NCBI RefSeq assembly: GCF_030433675.1
Contig: NZ_JAROCB010000005.1
Span: forward strand, 372,001-436,000
Direction: 5' to 3'
DNA: 64,000 bases
Origin: Leifsonia virtsii
GTDB lineage: Bacteria > Actinomycetota > Actinomycetes > Actinomycetales > Microbacteriaceae
This document shows, piece after piece, positions 6,920 to 15,421 of the stretch. Both the position numbers and the translations under genes were made by a program. Position 1 is the first letter of the stretch; every line of letters starts with the position of its first letter. The notes below the pieces were generated by a model. The model did not search any database and was not told the DNA's origin. It saw only the letters and a program-made list of their open reading frames with translations.

Positions 6920-9609
6920 GCGGGCGCACCACCGACGCCGGGCTCCTCCTCCGCTCTGCGCGGGCATACGGCGGCGGGCTCGCCCTGCTGGCCGTCGTCG
7001 CGCTGGTGACCACTCTTGCGCTCGCCGCGTGGCCCCGGGTGACGAGCACCATCCTGGGCGGCGAGCTGCGCCACGACCTCGTAGAGGCCGGGGCCGGCGG
7101 CCGGGACATCGTCGCCGGCATCCGCACCGGCACGTTCACGAACGGTCCCGAAGTGGATCCCGCGCAGCTGTGGCAGGACCTGCCCGCCTCGGCCACCGCG
7201 GTGCGCGACGCCATGCGGCCGTCGCTCCGTGCCGTCGCCTCGCCGGGCGACATCGCCGCTCGCAGCCTTGCCGAGCCGACCGACTCGCCCGCAGGGGCGG
7301 CGCCGAACAGCAGGTACTCGGTCACGGTGGAGGCCTACCCGGACCTGCGACGGACCGCGCGGCTGGTGTCGGGGGAGTGGCCGACGGCGCCGTCGGCCGA
7401 CGACGCGGGGCCTGTCCCGGTGGTGCTGACCGCCACGGCCGCGTCGCTGCTGGGCTGGCACGTCGGAGAGTCGCGCACCGCCACGCCCATGCCGGGCGTA
7501 ACGGTGCCCCTGCGGCTGGTCGGGACGATCCGTCCCGTCGACCGGTCCGCCGACTTCTGGGACCTCGATGTGACGCGTGCGCTCGGCCACTTCGTCGATG
7601 GCGGCGACTCGGGCAAGGACTACGGCGGCGTCGCCTGGGTCGCCCCGCAGGCGTGGCCCGCGCTCGCCGCGCGTTTCGACGCGACCATCGCCCAGGTGTG
7701 GTTCCCCGTCGTCCCCGATCGGTTCACCGCGGAGGAACTCCCGCAGGTCCGCAGCGCGCTCGGAGCGTTCCTCGCGTCCCCGCGCACCGCGGCCGTCAGT
7801 GGCGCATCGGTGCCGCTCACCTTCGCCACCGCGCTGCAGCAGCCGCTCGACGACTACACCGCGCGGGCCCAGCCGGCGCAGACTCTGTTCGCCATCCTCG
7901 TCAGCGGGCCGCTGGTGGTCGCTCTCGCCGTGCTCGCGCAGGCCGCTCGCCTCGTCGTCGATCGCCGCAGACCGGCCCTCTCTCTGATGGCGGCGCGCGG
8001 TGCCTCGCCCGCCCGGCTGCGAACGGAGCTGGCCGCGCACGGCCTGCTCGCGTCGCTCCCGGCCGCGGCGATCGGTCTGGCCGCGGCGTTGCTGCTCACG
8101 CCGGGAGCGGTGCCGCTCGCCCTGCCGATGGTGCTCGCCGTGCTGTGCGTCCTGCTCCCGCCGGCCGCGCTCCTGCTCGCCGCCGGCAGGCTGGAGCCTG
8201 CGCCGGAGACGCGGCGCAGGAACCGCTTCGCCTGGGTCGCCGAGGTGGTCGTGCTGGGGCTGGCGGTCGCCGGGATCGCCCTGGTCGCCCGCCGTGGGCT
8301 GGACTCCTCCGGTGGGGGGATGCAGGTCGACCCGCTGACCGCGCTGACGCCGGTGCTCGTGGCCCTCGCGGCGTGCATCCTGGTGGTCCGGCTGGCCGGC
8401 TACCCGGTCGGCTGGGTCGCGGGCGCGCTGCGCCGGGGGCGGGGCGCGGTCGCCTTCCTCGGGGCGTCGTCGGCGCGGCACGCCCGGTCGGGGCTGCTCT
8501 GGCCGGTCTTCACGCTGGTCGCGGGCGTCGGCATCGCGCTGTTCTCGGTGAGCATGCTGGCGACGACGGGTGCGGGGCTCGCAGAGGGCGCCCGCATCCG
8601 GGTGGGCTCCGACCTGTCGCTCACCGCTGCGTCCACCCTGTCGGGCACACAAGTGGATGCGGTGGCCCGCATCCCCGGAGTCCAGCGCACCGCGACCGTC
8701 GACTGGGCGGGAGGCCTGCGGCTGAGCGCGGCCGGAGACTCCTCGTCCGTCTCCGGCTACCTCGTCGACCCGCGGGCCCTCGATGCCGTCCAGGCCGATC
8801 TGCCGCGCGCCGCCCGCCTCTCCACCGCGCTCACCGGCGTCCTCCCCGGTCGCACCGGCGCCGCGCTCGGCGGCTCGACGAGCCGCATCCCGATCACCTC
8901 CGCCCTCGTGCAGACCAGCGGCACGAACGTCCACCTGGGCGTGAAGGAGGTCGACTTCGTCCCCGGTGTGTACGTGCGCGACGCCGAGTGGGTGTTCATC
9001 GACAAGACGACCCTGCCGGCGTCGAGCGGTATCACCGGGCGCCCGCAGACCGTGCTGGTGAAGCTCGCCCCCGGAGCCGACGCCGCACGCGTGCACGCCG
9101 AGCTGGAGCGCATCGGCGGGCGCGGCGCGGTCGTGGGGGACGCCGTCGCCGAGCGCGCCGCCCTGCGCGCATCGCCGCTGGTCGCGGGCTCCGAGTCGAT
9201 CGCCGCACTGTCGATCGCGTTGACGCTGCTGCTCTGCATCGCCGCCCTGCTGCTGACGCTCGTTCTGAACACCGCCGCGCGCATCCGGCTCGTCGCCACG
9301 CTGCGCACGATCGGGTACAGCTCCCGGCAGACCGCGGGCGTGCTGGCGTGGGAGCTCGGCCCGGTGCTCGTCTTCGGCCTCGCCGCGGGCGCCGTCGTAG
9401 GCCTGGTGCTGCCCGCGCTCGTGCTCAGCCCGCTCGACCTGCGCGGGTTCACCGGGAGTCCGGTCCAGCCCGCGGTCGTGCAGGATCCCACCCTCGTCGG
9501 GGCCGCGCTCGCCGGCTTCGCCCTGGTGGCCGCGGTCGCGACCGCGGTGGCGCTCGCGGGCGCCCGCCGCCGGTCGGCCGCGGCCGTGCTGAGGAACGGA
9601 GGAGAATGA
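6916..9609 (+). CDS. FtsX-family ABC transporter permease (second)
   Basis: Second permease of the same system, 897 residues, starting at a GTG inside the GTGA overlap with the preceding gene and preceded by GGGAGGAG. It has an N-terminal helix (LALLAVVALVTTLALAAW), a long extracytoplasmic region to about residue 310, and a helix cluster with a VVDRRRPALSLMAARGASPARLRTEL coupling loop (VVDRRRPALSLMAARG plus ASPARLRTEL). A second external domain and a C-terminal FtsX domain (NTAARIRLVATLRTIGYSSRQ) follow. The two permeases are probably a heterodimer. The stop overlaps the ATG of the first ATPase by four bases. Confidence 0.88.
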   Translation: MSGRTTDAGLLLRSARAYGGGLALLAVVALVTTLALAAWPRVTSTILGGELRHDLVEAGAGGRDIVAGIRTGTFTNGPEVDPAQLWQDLPASATAVRDAMRPSLRAVASPGDIAARSLAEPTDSPAGAAPNSRYSVTVEAYPDLRRTARLVSGEWPTAPSADDAGPVPVVLTATAASLLGWHVGESRTATPMPGVTVPLRLVGTIRPVDRSADFWDLDVTRALGHFVDGGDSGKDYGGVAWVAPQAWPALAARFDATIAQVWFPVVPDRFTAEELPQVRSALGAFLASPRTAAVSGASVPLTFATALQQPLDDYTARAQPAQTLFAILVSGPLVVALAVLAQAARLVVDRRRPALSLMAARGASPARLRTELAAHGLLASLPAAAIGLAAALLLTPGAVPLALPMVLAVLCVLLPPAALLLAAGRLEPAPETRRRNRFAWVAEVVVLGLAVAGIALVARRGLDSSGGGMQVDPLTALTPVLVALAACILVVRLAGYPVGWVAGALRRGRGAVAFLGASSARHARSGLLWPVFTLVAGVGIALFSVSMLATTGAGLAEGARIRVGSDLSLTAASTLSGTQVDAVARIPGVQRTATVDWAGGLRLSAAGDSSSVSGYLVDPRALDAVQADLPRAARLSTALTGVLPGRTGAALGGSTSRIPITSALVQTSGTNVHLGVKEVDFVPGVYVRDAEWVFIDKTTLPASSGITGRPQTVLVKLAPGADAARVHAELERIGGRGAVVGDAVAERAALRASPLVAGSESIAALSIALTLLLCIAALLLTLVLNTAARIRLVATLRTIGYSSRQTAGVLAWELGPVLVFGLAAGAVVGLVLPALVLSPLDLRGFTGSPVQPAVVQDPTLVGAALAGFALVAAVATAVALAGARRRSAAAVLRNGGE

Positions 9610-10517
9610 CCGACGTGACATCGCCAGCCCCCGACGCCGCCATCCGCTGCGCCGACCTGGTGCGCATCTTCACCGCGGACGGCGTCGAGGTCCAGGCGCT
9701 TCAGGGGCTGAACCTCCGGGTCGACTCCGGCGAGCTGGTCGCCATCGTCGGCGCCTCGGGCTCGGGCAAGTCGACGCTGCTCGGCATCCTCTCCGGGCTC
9801 GACAAGCCGACCGCCGGCTCCGTCTCGGTGGCCGGGCGCGACCTCCTGACCCTCGGCAACCGGGAGCGCGTGGACTACCGCCGGCACACCGTCGGCTTCG
9901 TCTGGCAGCAGACCTCGCGCAACCTGCTGGGCTACCTCACGGCGCGCGAGAACCTGGCGCTGGCGATGTCCGTCGCCCGCACCGGCGACCGCGACCGCCG
10001 CGCCGCCGAACTGCTCGAGCTGCTGGAGGTCGCCCACTGCGCCGACCGCCGCCCGACCGAGATGTCCGGCGGCGAGCAGCAGCGCGTCGCGATCGCGGTC
10101 GCGCTCGCGAACGAGCCGCGCGTCCTGCTCGCCGACGAGCCGACCGGCGAGCTCGACGAGGCGACGAGTGCGGAGGTGCTGGAGGCCATGCGCGGCGTCA
10201 ACCGCGAGCTCGGCGTCACGACGCTGATCGTGACGCACGACCCGACCGTCTCGGAGCACGTCGCACGCACCGTCCAGATCCGCGACGGACGCACCGCAAC
10301 GGAGGTGCTGCGCCGCACCGGCGTCAACGAGCACGGTGACGAGCACATGGTGGCGGAGGAGTTCGCGGTGCTCGACCGGGTCGGCCGGCTGCAGCTGCCG
10401 CAGGAGTACCTCACCACGCTCGGGATGCGCGATCGCGTGCGCCTGGCGCTGGAGCAGGACCACGTCGGCGTCTGGCCGCACGAGGACCGGAGGGAGTCCG
10501 ACGGTGACGACAGCTGA
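9606..10517 (+). CDS. ABC transporter ATP-binding protein (MacB/LolD type) with C-terminal extension
   Basis: Cytoplasmic ATPase driving the FtsX permeases. Walker A is GASGSGKST (Lys55), the signature is MSGGEQQRV (about 153-161), Walker B is VLLADE (173-178), and the switch histidine is in VTHDP (211). The LolD/MacB type is shown by LQGLNLRVDSGELVAI and the short linker. The nucleotide-binding core ends near residue 235. A further 65 residues include EFAVLDRVGRLQLPQEYL, a swapped-hairpin-like tail sometimes seen in actinobacterial homologues of this family. The ATG overlaps the previous stop (ATGA), and the end overlaps the next ATPase start by 14 bp. Confidence 0.9.
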   Translation: MTDVTSPAPDAAIRCADLVRIFTADGVEVQALQGLNLRVDSGELVAIVGASGSGKSTLLGILSGLDKPTAGSVSVAGRDLLTLGNRERVDYRRHTVGFVWQQTSRNLLGYLTARENLALAMSVARTGDRDRRAAELLELLEVAHCADRRPTEMSGGEQQRVAIAVALANEPRVLLADEPTGELDEATSAEVLEAMRGVNRELGVTTLIVTHDPTVSEHVARTVQIRDGRTATEVLRRTGVNEHGDEHMVAEEFAVLDRVGRLQLPQEYLTTLGMRDRVRLALEQDHVGVWPHEDRRESDGDDS

Positions 10518-11253
10518 GACGGCGGTCGAGCGCGAGCCGGTAGACGGCGACGGCCCGCTCCTCGTCGCCGAGGGGGTCGCACGCAGCTTCGAGACGCCGG
10601 CCGGTCCGGTCGCGGCGCTCGCCGCAGCCGATGTCTCGGTGCACCCGGGCGAGCTGGTCGTGGTGAAGGGCCCGTCCGGCTCCGGCAAGACGACCCTGCT
10701 GAACGTGCTCAGCGGGCTCGACCGCGCCACCGCCGGCCGGATCGTGCTCGACGGGGTGGAGCTCGGGTCCGCCTCCGAGTCGCAGCTCGTGAGCCTGCGG
10801 CGGCGGAGCACTGGATTCGTCTTCCAGTCGTTCGGTCTGGTGCCCGTGCTGTCCGCGGCCGAGAACGTCGAGCTGCCGCTGCGCCTGCTCGGCGTCGCCC
10901 CGGCGGAGCGGGAGGAGCGGGTCGCGGAGCTGCTGGAGGCCGTCGGCCTCGGCGCGCACGCCCGCCAGCGTCCGACCGAGCTGTCCGGCGGTCAGCAGCA
11001 GCGCGTCGGGATCGCGCGGGCGCTCGCCGCGCGGCCGCGCATCCTGTTCGCCGACGAGCCCACCGGCCAGCTCGACAGCGTGACCGGGCGCGCGATCATG
11101 GACCTGCTCGTGGAGCTGGTGCACCGCGACGGTGTCGCCGCGGTCGTCACCACGCACGACCCGCTGCTCATGGCGCGGGCCGACCGGGTGCTCGAACTGC
11201 ACGACGGCCGGCTCGGCGGCGGGGAGCGGCGCCGCGGGCGGCACGCCCTGTAG
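10504..11253 (+). CDS. ABC transporter ATP-binding protein (MacB/LolD type)
   Basis: Second ATPase of the system, 249 residues, with Walker A GPSGSGKTT (Lys62), Q-loop FVFQSFGLVP, signature LSGGQQQRV (160-168), Walker B ILFADE and H-loop TTHDP. The GTG start at 10504 lies inside the end of the previous gene behind GGAGGGAG. Two separate ATPases and two separate permeases suggest a hetero-tetrameric complex rather than the usual homodimer of half transporters. The gene ends 7 bp before the convergent LacI gene, with no terminator hairpin between them. Confidence 0.9.
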   Translation: MTTAETAVEREPVDGDGPLLVAEGVARSFETPAGPVAALAAADVSVHPGELVVVKGPSGSGKTTLLNVLSGLDRATAGRIVLDGVELGSASESQLVSLRRRSTGFVFQSFGLVPVLSAAENVELPLRLLGVAPAEREERVAELLEAVGLGAHARQRPTELSGGQQQRVGIARALAARPRILFADEPTGQLDSVTGRAIMDLLVELVHRDGVAAVVTTHDPLLMARADRVLELHDGRLGGGERRRGRHAL

Positions 11254-11260
11254 CGGCGAC

Positions 11261-12271
11261 TCAGGCGGAGCCGCGCCAGACGATGGACGTGTCGAGCACC
11301 AGGCCGCCCGCACCGATGTCGCCCGTGCGGATCTGCTCGAGCACGGCCTCTGCCGCGGCCCGCCCGATGCCTTCGGCGGGCTGGTGCACGGTCGAGAGTG
11401 CCGGAGTGGTGCGGGTGGCCCACGAGCTGTCGTCGAAGCCGACCAGGCCGACGTCGCGCGGAACCGACCGGCCGGACTCCAGCAGTGTCTGCAGGGCGCC
11501 GGCCGCGACGGCATCGGATGCGGCGACGACCCCGTCGACGTCGGGCGCCCGCTCCAGCAGCGTGCGCATGCCCGCGGCGCCGTCGAGGAACGAGTACAGC
11601 GGCACGCGGACCACGAGCTCCGGGTCGTAGGCGATGCCGAGCGCCTCGCGGAAGCCCGCGAGGCGGTCGGCGCCGGAGTCGCGGTCGAGGGCGGCGGCGA
11701 TCATCCCGATCTTGCGGCGCCCCGTCTGCATGAGGCGCTGCGTGATCGCCGCGGACGCCCCGCGGTTGTCGATGCCGATGAACGGGGCGGTGATGCCGGG
11801 CGGATGGCCGACGAACGCCGCCGGGAGCCCCAGGCGTTCGATGACCGACAGGATCGGGTCACGGTCGCGTGCCGACACCACGATCGCGCCGTCGACGAAC
11901 CCGCCGCTGAGGTACCGGGAGACGCGGTCGGTGTCCCGCTCCGAGTCCACGATGAGGCACACCATCTGGTAGTCGCGGGTCGAGAGCGCGGAGTTGGCTC
12001 CGAGCATGATGACACCGATGTTCGGGTCTTCGAGGAAGACCGAGTGCGGCTCGTGGACGATGAAGCCGACCGCCTGGGTGCGCTGGCGGACGAGGCTCCG
12101 CGCGGCGGTGTTCGGCGTGTAACCGACCTTGCGGATCGCCGCCTCGATCGCCTGCCGGGCCTCGCTCGAGACGTAGTGGCCACCGTTGACGTAGCGCGAG
12201 ACCGTACCGCGCGAAACGCCGGCCTCGAGGGCCACGTCCACCACGGTGGCCCGGCGGCGCTGTTCGGTCAT
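11261..12271 (-). CDS. LacI-family transcriptional repressor of the galactosidase operon
   Basis: A 336-residue regulator with an N-terminal LacI helix-turn-helix (VVDVALEAGVSRGTVSRYVNG, residues 10-30, written here as VVDVALEAGVSRG then TVSRYVNG), hinge helix TPNTAARSLV, and a periplasmic-binding-like sensor domain (residues 65-336) ending in a typical VGFDDSSWATRTTPALSTV stretch. It is divergent from the GH42 beta-galactosidase. Three copies of a CTGTG-x-ACGT-x-CACAG-like palindrome lie in the shared region and are its likely binding sites. The inducer is probably a galactoside or its breakdown product; this is inferred from the neighbours. Confidence 0.92.
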   Translation of the reverse strand: MTEQRRRATVVDVALEAGVSRGTVSRYVNGGHYVSSEARQAIEAAIRKVGYTPNTAARSLVRQRTQAVGFIVHEPHSVFLEDPNIGVIMLGANSALSTRDYQMVCLIVDSERDTDRVSRYLSGGFVDGAIVVSARDRDPILSVIERLGLPAAFVGHPPGITAPFIGIDNRGASAAITQRLMQTGRRKIGMIAAALDRDSGADRLAGFREALGIAYDPELVVRVPLYSFLDGAAGMRTLLERAPDVDGVVAASDAVAAGALQTLLESGRSVPRDVGLVGFDDSSWATRTTPALSTVHQPAEGIGRAAAEAVLEQIRTGDIGAGGLVLDTSIVWRGSA

Positions 12272-12296
12272 GGGGGAAGTCTAGGGGATAGGCGGC

Positions 12297-12326
12297 TTGA
12301 CAGACGGATTGCGGCCTGCTTAGTCT
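12297..12326 (+). promoter_or_regulatory. Candidate sigma-A promoter of the galactosidase operon
   Basis: A consensus -35 box TTGACA at 12297-12302 is followed 18 nt later by a weaker -10 box TAGTCT at 12321-12326. The first LacI-type operator (12325-12340) begins on the -10 box, so a bound repressor would block polymerase. The -10 assignment is tentative: a 17-nt spacing would give TTAGTC instead. Confidence 0.6.
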
Positions 12327-12431
12327 GTGCACGTTCACAGTCCTACCGCACCGGCCTTCGGGCGGAGGTGGCTGTGCACGTTCCCACAGCAAGAGACGGA
12401 CGCGGGCACCTCGATGTGTGCACGTTCACAG
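12325..12431 (+). promoter_or_regulatory. Three LacI-type operators upstream of beta-galactosidase
   Basis: The 16-mer CTGTGCACGTTCACAG at 12325-12340 is a near-palindrome around a central ACGT, the usual LacI/GalR operator form. The copy at 12416-12431 is identical except for the first base (G). The middle copy at 12372-12389, CTGTGCACGTTCCCACAG, has two extra bases and is probably weaker. The last copy ends only 6 nt before the AAAGGAG ribosome binding site. Spacing of outer sites is 91 bp, which would allow looping. Confidence 0.8.
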
Positions 12432-12449
12432 AATGGCAAAGGAGCCGCA

Positions 12450-14495
12450 GTGCTCATCCGCGACATGGACGGCATGATCCTCGGGTGCGACTACAACCCC
12501 GAGCAGTGGGATCGCGCCGTGTGGACCGAGGACATCGCCCTGATGCGCGAGCTCGGCGTCGGTCTCGTCGCGATCAACATTTTCGGCTGGGCGCAGGTCA
12601 ATCCGGCCAAGGGCGTGTGGGACTTCTCCGGACTCGATGAGATCATCGAACTGCTGCATGCCGCGGGCATCCGGGTGAACCTCGGCACGGCGACGTCGTC
12701 CACTCCCGCCTGGCTGACCACGCTGCACCCGGAGCTCCTCCCGGTCGCGATCGACGGCACCCGCCGCTTCCCCGGCGGTCGTCAGGCGTTCTGCCCCAGT
12801 TCGCCCGTCTACCGCAGCTACGCGGTCACGCTGGCCGAGCGGATCGCCGAGCGCTACGGCCGGCACCCCGCTGTCGCGCTGTGGCACGTCTCGAACGAAA
12901 TGGGCTGCCACAACGCCCTCTGCTACTGCGACGAGAGCGCGGCCGCGTTCCGCCGCTGGCTGCGCGACCGCTACGAGACGATCGACCGGCTCAACGAGGC
13001 CTGGGGCACAGCGTTCTGGAGCCAGCGCTACGGCCAGTGGGACGAGATCCTTCCGCCGATGGCCACGCTCTCGACCCGCAACCCGGCGCAGGTCGTCGAC
13101 TTCCACCGCTTCTCGTCGGACGCGATCATCGAGCACTTCCGTGCCGAGGCCGAGGCGATCCGTCGCCACAGCAGCGCTCCGGTCACCACCAACCTCATGA
13201 ACACCGCCCACATCCGGAACATGGACTACTGGAGCTGGACGAGCGACCTCGACCTCATTGCGAACGACCACTACCTCGACGACCGTCTCGAGGACCCGAC
13301 GGCGGAGCTCGCCTTCGCCGCCGACCTCACCCGGGGCCTCGCCGCAGGCCGGCCGTGGATGCTGATGGAGACGTCCACCGGATCGGTCAACTGGCAGCCG
13401 GTCAACCTCGCGAAGGCACCGGGGCAGCTGCTTCGGGATGCCCTCTCGCACGTCGCGCGCGGCGCCGACGCGATCTGCTTCTTCCAGTGGCGCGCATCCG
13501 TGCGCGGGAGCGAGAAGTTCCACTCCTCTCTGCTGCCCCACGCCGGGACCGATTCGGGGATCTGGCGGGAGGCCCAGGAGCTGTCCCGCGTGCTGCGCGC
13601 CCTGCCCGACGTGGTCGGATCGACCGTGCAGGCCGAGGTCGCGCTGATGTTCTCGTGGCAGGCCTGGTGGGCCGCCGACGGCGACAACCTCCCGAGCGAG
13701 GGCGTCCGCTACCTCGAGCAGGTGCACGCGGCGTACCGCGCGCTCCGCGCCGCCGGGGTCACGGTCGACGTCGTGTCGCCCGGCTCCGACCTGAGCGGCT
13801 ACCGCCTGGTCGCGGTCCCCGCCCTCTACTCGCTGCGCGCCGACGAGGCCGCCGGGCTGCAGGCCTACGTCGAGAACGGCGGTCACGCCCTCGTCACCTT
13901 CTTCAGCGGCATCGTCGACGACGAGCAGGCGGTCGTCACGGGAGGCTACCCCGGTCTCCTGCGCGACCTGCTCGGCGTGCGCGTGGACGAGTTCGCCCCG
14001 CTCTCTCCCGGCGACACCGTCCGCCTGGCCTCGGGCCGCATCGCGTCCGTCTGGAGCGAGCGCGGACGGGCGACCACCGCGTCCGTCGTCGATGCGTTCG
14101 CCGACGGCCCCGCGGAGGGCAGCCCCGCGATCACCCGCAACGAGCGGGGCGACGGCGTCGCCTGGTACGTCGCGACACGGCTCGATCAGCTCGACCTCGA
14201 CGACCTGGTCCGCGAAGCCCTCGACGGCGCCGGCGTCGCCCCCCACGCCGCCGGCGCCGCCGAGCTGGACGTCACCCGCCGCATCGGCGCGGACGGCGTC
14301 TCGTTCCTCTTCGCCATCAACCACGGCGACGACGACGTCGAACTCGCATCGACCGGCGTCGACCTCGTCACCGGCGACCGCGTCGACGCCGTCGTCGTGG
14401 TGCCCGCGGGCGCCGTCCGCATCATCCGCGAGGACCCCGCATCCGTCCTCGTCCCCGCCGGCGATGCCGGGATCAGCAGAGAGGAGGCGTCATGA
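12450..14495 (+). CDS. Beta-galactosidase, glycoside hydrolase family 42
   Basis: Cytoplasmic retaining beta-galactosidase, 681 residues, the normal GH42 length. The start is GTG at 12450 behind AAAGGAG with a 5-nt spacer; upstream in-frame ATGs lie in the operator region and lack a ribosome binding site. The TIM barrel begins LGCDYNPEQW. The acid/base Glu150 is in WHVSNEMG, and the nucleophile Glu307 is in MLMETSTGSVNW. Cysteines at about 115, 153, 158 and 160 form the zinc cluster seen in GH42. The trimerisation and C-terminal domains follow. First gene of an operon with two sugar permeases and a binding protein, so the imported substrate is probably a galactoside. Confidence 0.93.
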   Translation: MLIRDMDGMILGCDYNPEQWDRAVWTEDIALMRELGVGLVAINIFGWAQVNPAKGVWDFSGLDEIIELLHAAGIRVNLGTATSSTPAWLTTLHPELLPVAIDGTRRFPGGRQAFCPSSPVYRSYAVTLAERIAERYGRHPAVALWHVSNEMGCHNALCYCDESAAAFRRWLRDRYETIDRLNEAWGTAFWSQRYGQWDEILPPMATLSTRNPAQVVDFHRFSSDAIIEHFRAEAEAIRRHSSAPVTTNLMNTAHIRNMDYWSWTSDLDLIANDHYLDDRLEDPTAELAFAADLTRGLAAGRPWMLMETSTGSVNWQPVNLAKAPGQLLRDALSHVARGADAICFFQWRASVRGSEKFHSSLLPHAGTDSGIWREAQELSRVLRALPDVVGSTVQAEVALMFSWQAWWAADGDNLPSEGVRYLEQVHAAYRALRAAGVTVDVVSPGSDLSGYRLVAVPALYSLRADEAAGLQAYVENGGHALVTFFSGIVDDEQAVVTGGYPGLLRDLLGVRVDEFAPLSPGDTVRLASGRIASVWSERGRATTASVVDAFADGPAEGSPAITRNERGDGVAWYVATRLDQLDLDDLVREALDGAGVAPHAAGAAELDVTRRIGADGVSFLFAINHGDDDVELASTGVDLVTGDRVDAVVVVPAGAVRIIREDPASVLVPAGDAGISREEAS

Positions 14496-15421
14496 TCGTG
14501 ACGTCCGCCACCACGCGGGTCGACGCTCCGGAGCGCGCGCCCCGCCGCCGCATCAAGACGCCGCACAAGAGGGCGATCATCGCTCTCGTCGCGCCGTTCC
14601 TGGTGCTGTTCGCCCTGTTCTACGCGCTCCCCGTGGCCTACGCGGTGTGGGAGTCGCTGCTCGTCGTGCAGCGCGACGGGACGTTCGGCCCGGCGACCGA
14701 GGTGTTCGGCGGCCTGCAGCAGTACGCGCTGGTCTTCCAGGACCAGGCGTTCTGGGGGTCGGTCGGCCGCGTCCTCCTGTTCGGCGTCGTCCAGGTGCCG
14801 GTCATGCTCGGGCTCGCGCTGGTGTTCGCCCTGCTGCTCGACTCGCCGCTCGTGAAGGGCAAGCGGTTCTTCCGGCTGGCCTACTTCGTCCCGTACGCGG
14901 TGCCGGGTGTCATCGCCGCGATCATGTGGGGCTTCCTGTTCTCGCCGAACCTGTCGCCGTTCTCGGCCCTCACCAAGGCGGTTCCCTTCCTCGGCGCCGA
15001 CCTCGTGCTGTGGTCGATCGCCAACGTCGTGACCTGGGTCTACGTCGGCTACAACATGCTCATCATCTACTCGGCTCTGCTCGCGGTGCCGCAGGAGATC
15101 TACGAGGCCGCGCGTCTCGACGGCGCCGGGCAGTTCCGGATGGCGTGGTCGATCAAGATCCCGATCGTGCGGCCCGCGATCCTCATGACCGCCGTGTTCT
15201 CGATCATCGGCACGCTCCAGCTGCTCGCAGAACCGCAGGTGTTCGCCTCCTTCAGCTCCGCCGTCACGAGCACCTACACGCCGAACATGACGATCTACGC
15301 GACCAGCTCGCTCCCGAACTACAACCTCGCCGCCGCGTTCAGCGTCGTGCTGGCGCTGGCCACCTTCATCCTCTCCTTCACCTTCCTCAAAGTGACGCAG
15401 CGAAAGGGGCAGGACGCATGA
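14492..15421 (+). CDS. Sugar ABC transporter permease (MalF/UgpA type)
   Basis: Integral membrane subunit of a CUT1 carbohydrate importer, 309 residues with six predicted helices. The EAA loop that docks the ATPase is EIYEAARLDGAGQFRMAWSIKIP. It is recognisable as EAARLDGA followed by FRMAWSIKIP. The ATG overlaps the galactosidase stop by four bases and has GAGGAGG upstream, so it is translationally coupled. It pairs with the following permease. No ATPase gene is nearby, so a shared ATPase such as MsiK elsewhere in the genome is probably used. Confidence 0.92.
   Translation: MIVTSATTRVDAPERAPRRRIKTPHKRAIIALVAPFLVLFALFYALPVAYAVWESLLVVQRDGTFGPATEVFGGLQQYALVFQDQAFWGSVGRVLLFGVVQVPVMLGLALVFALLLDSPLVKGKRFFRLAYFVPYAVPGVIAAIMWGFLFSPNLSPFSALTKAVPFLGADLVLWSIANVVTWVYVGYNMLIIYSALLAVPQEIYEAARLDGAGQFRMAWSIKIPIVRPAILMTAVFSIIGTLQLLAEPQVFASFSSAVTSTYTPNMTIYATSSLPNYNLAAAFSVVLALATFILSFTFLKVTQRKGQDA

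Noticed and set aside
6859-9621. A 900-codon open frame on the minus strand across the second permease
   Set aside because: His/Arg/Gly-rich with no domain; the plus-strand permease has clear FtsX features.
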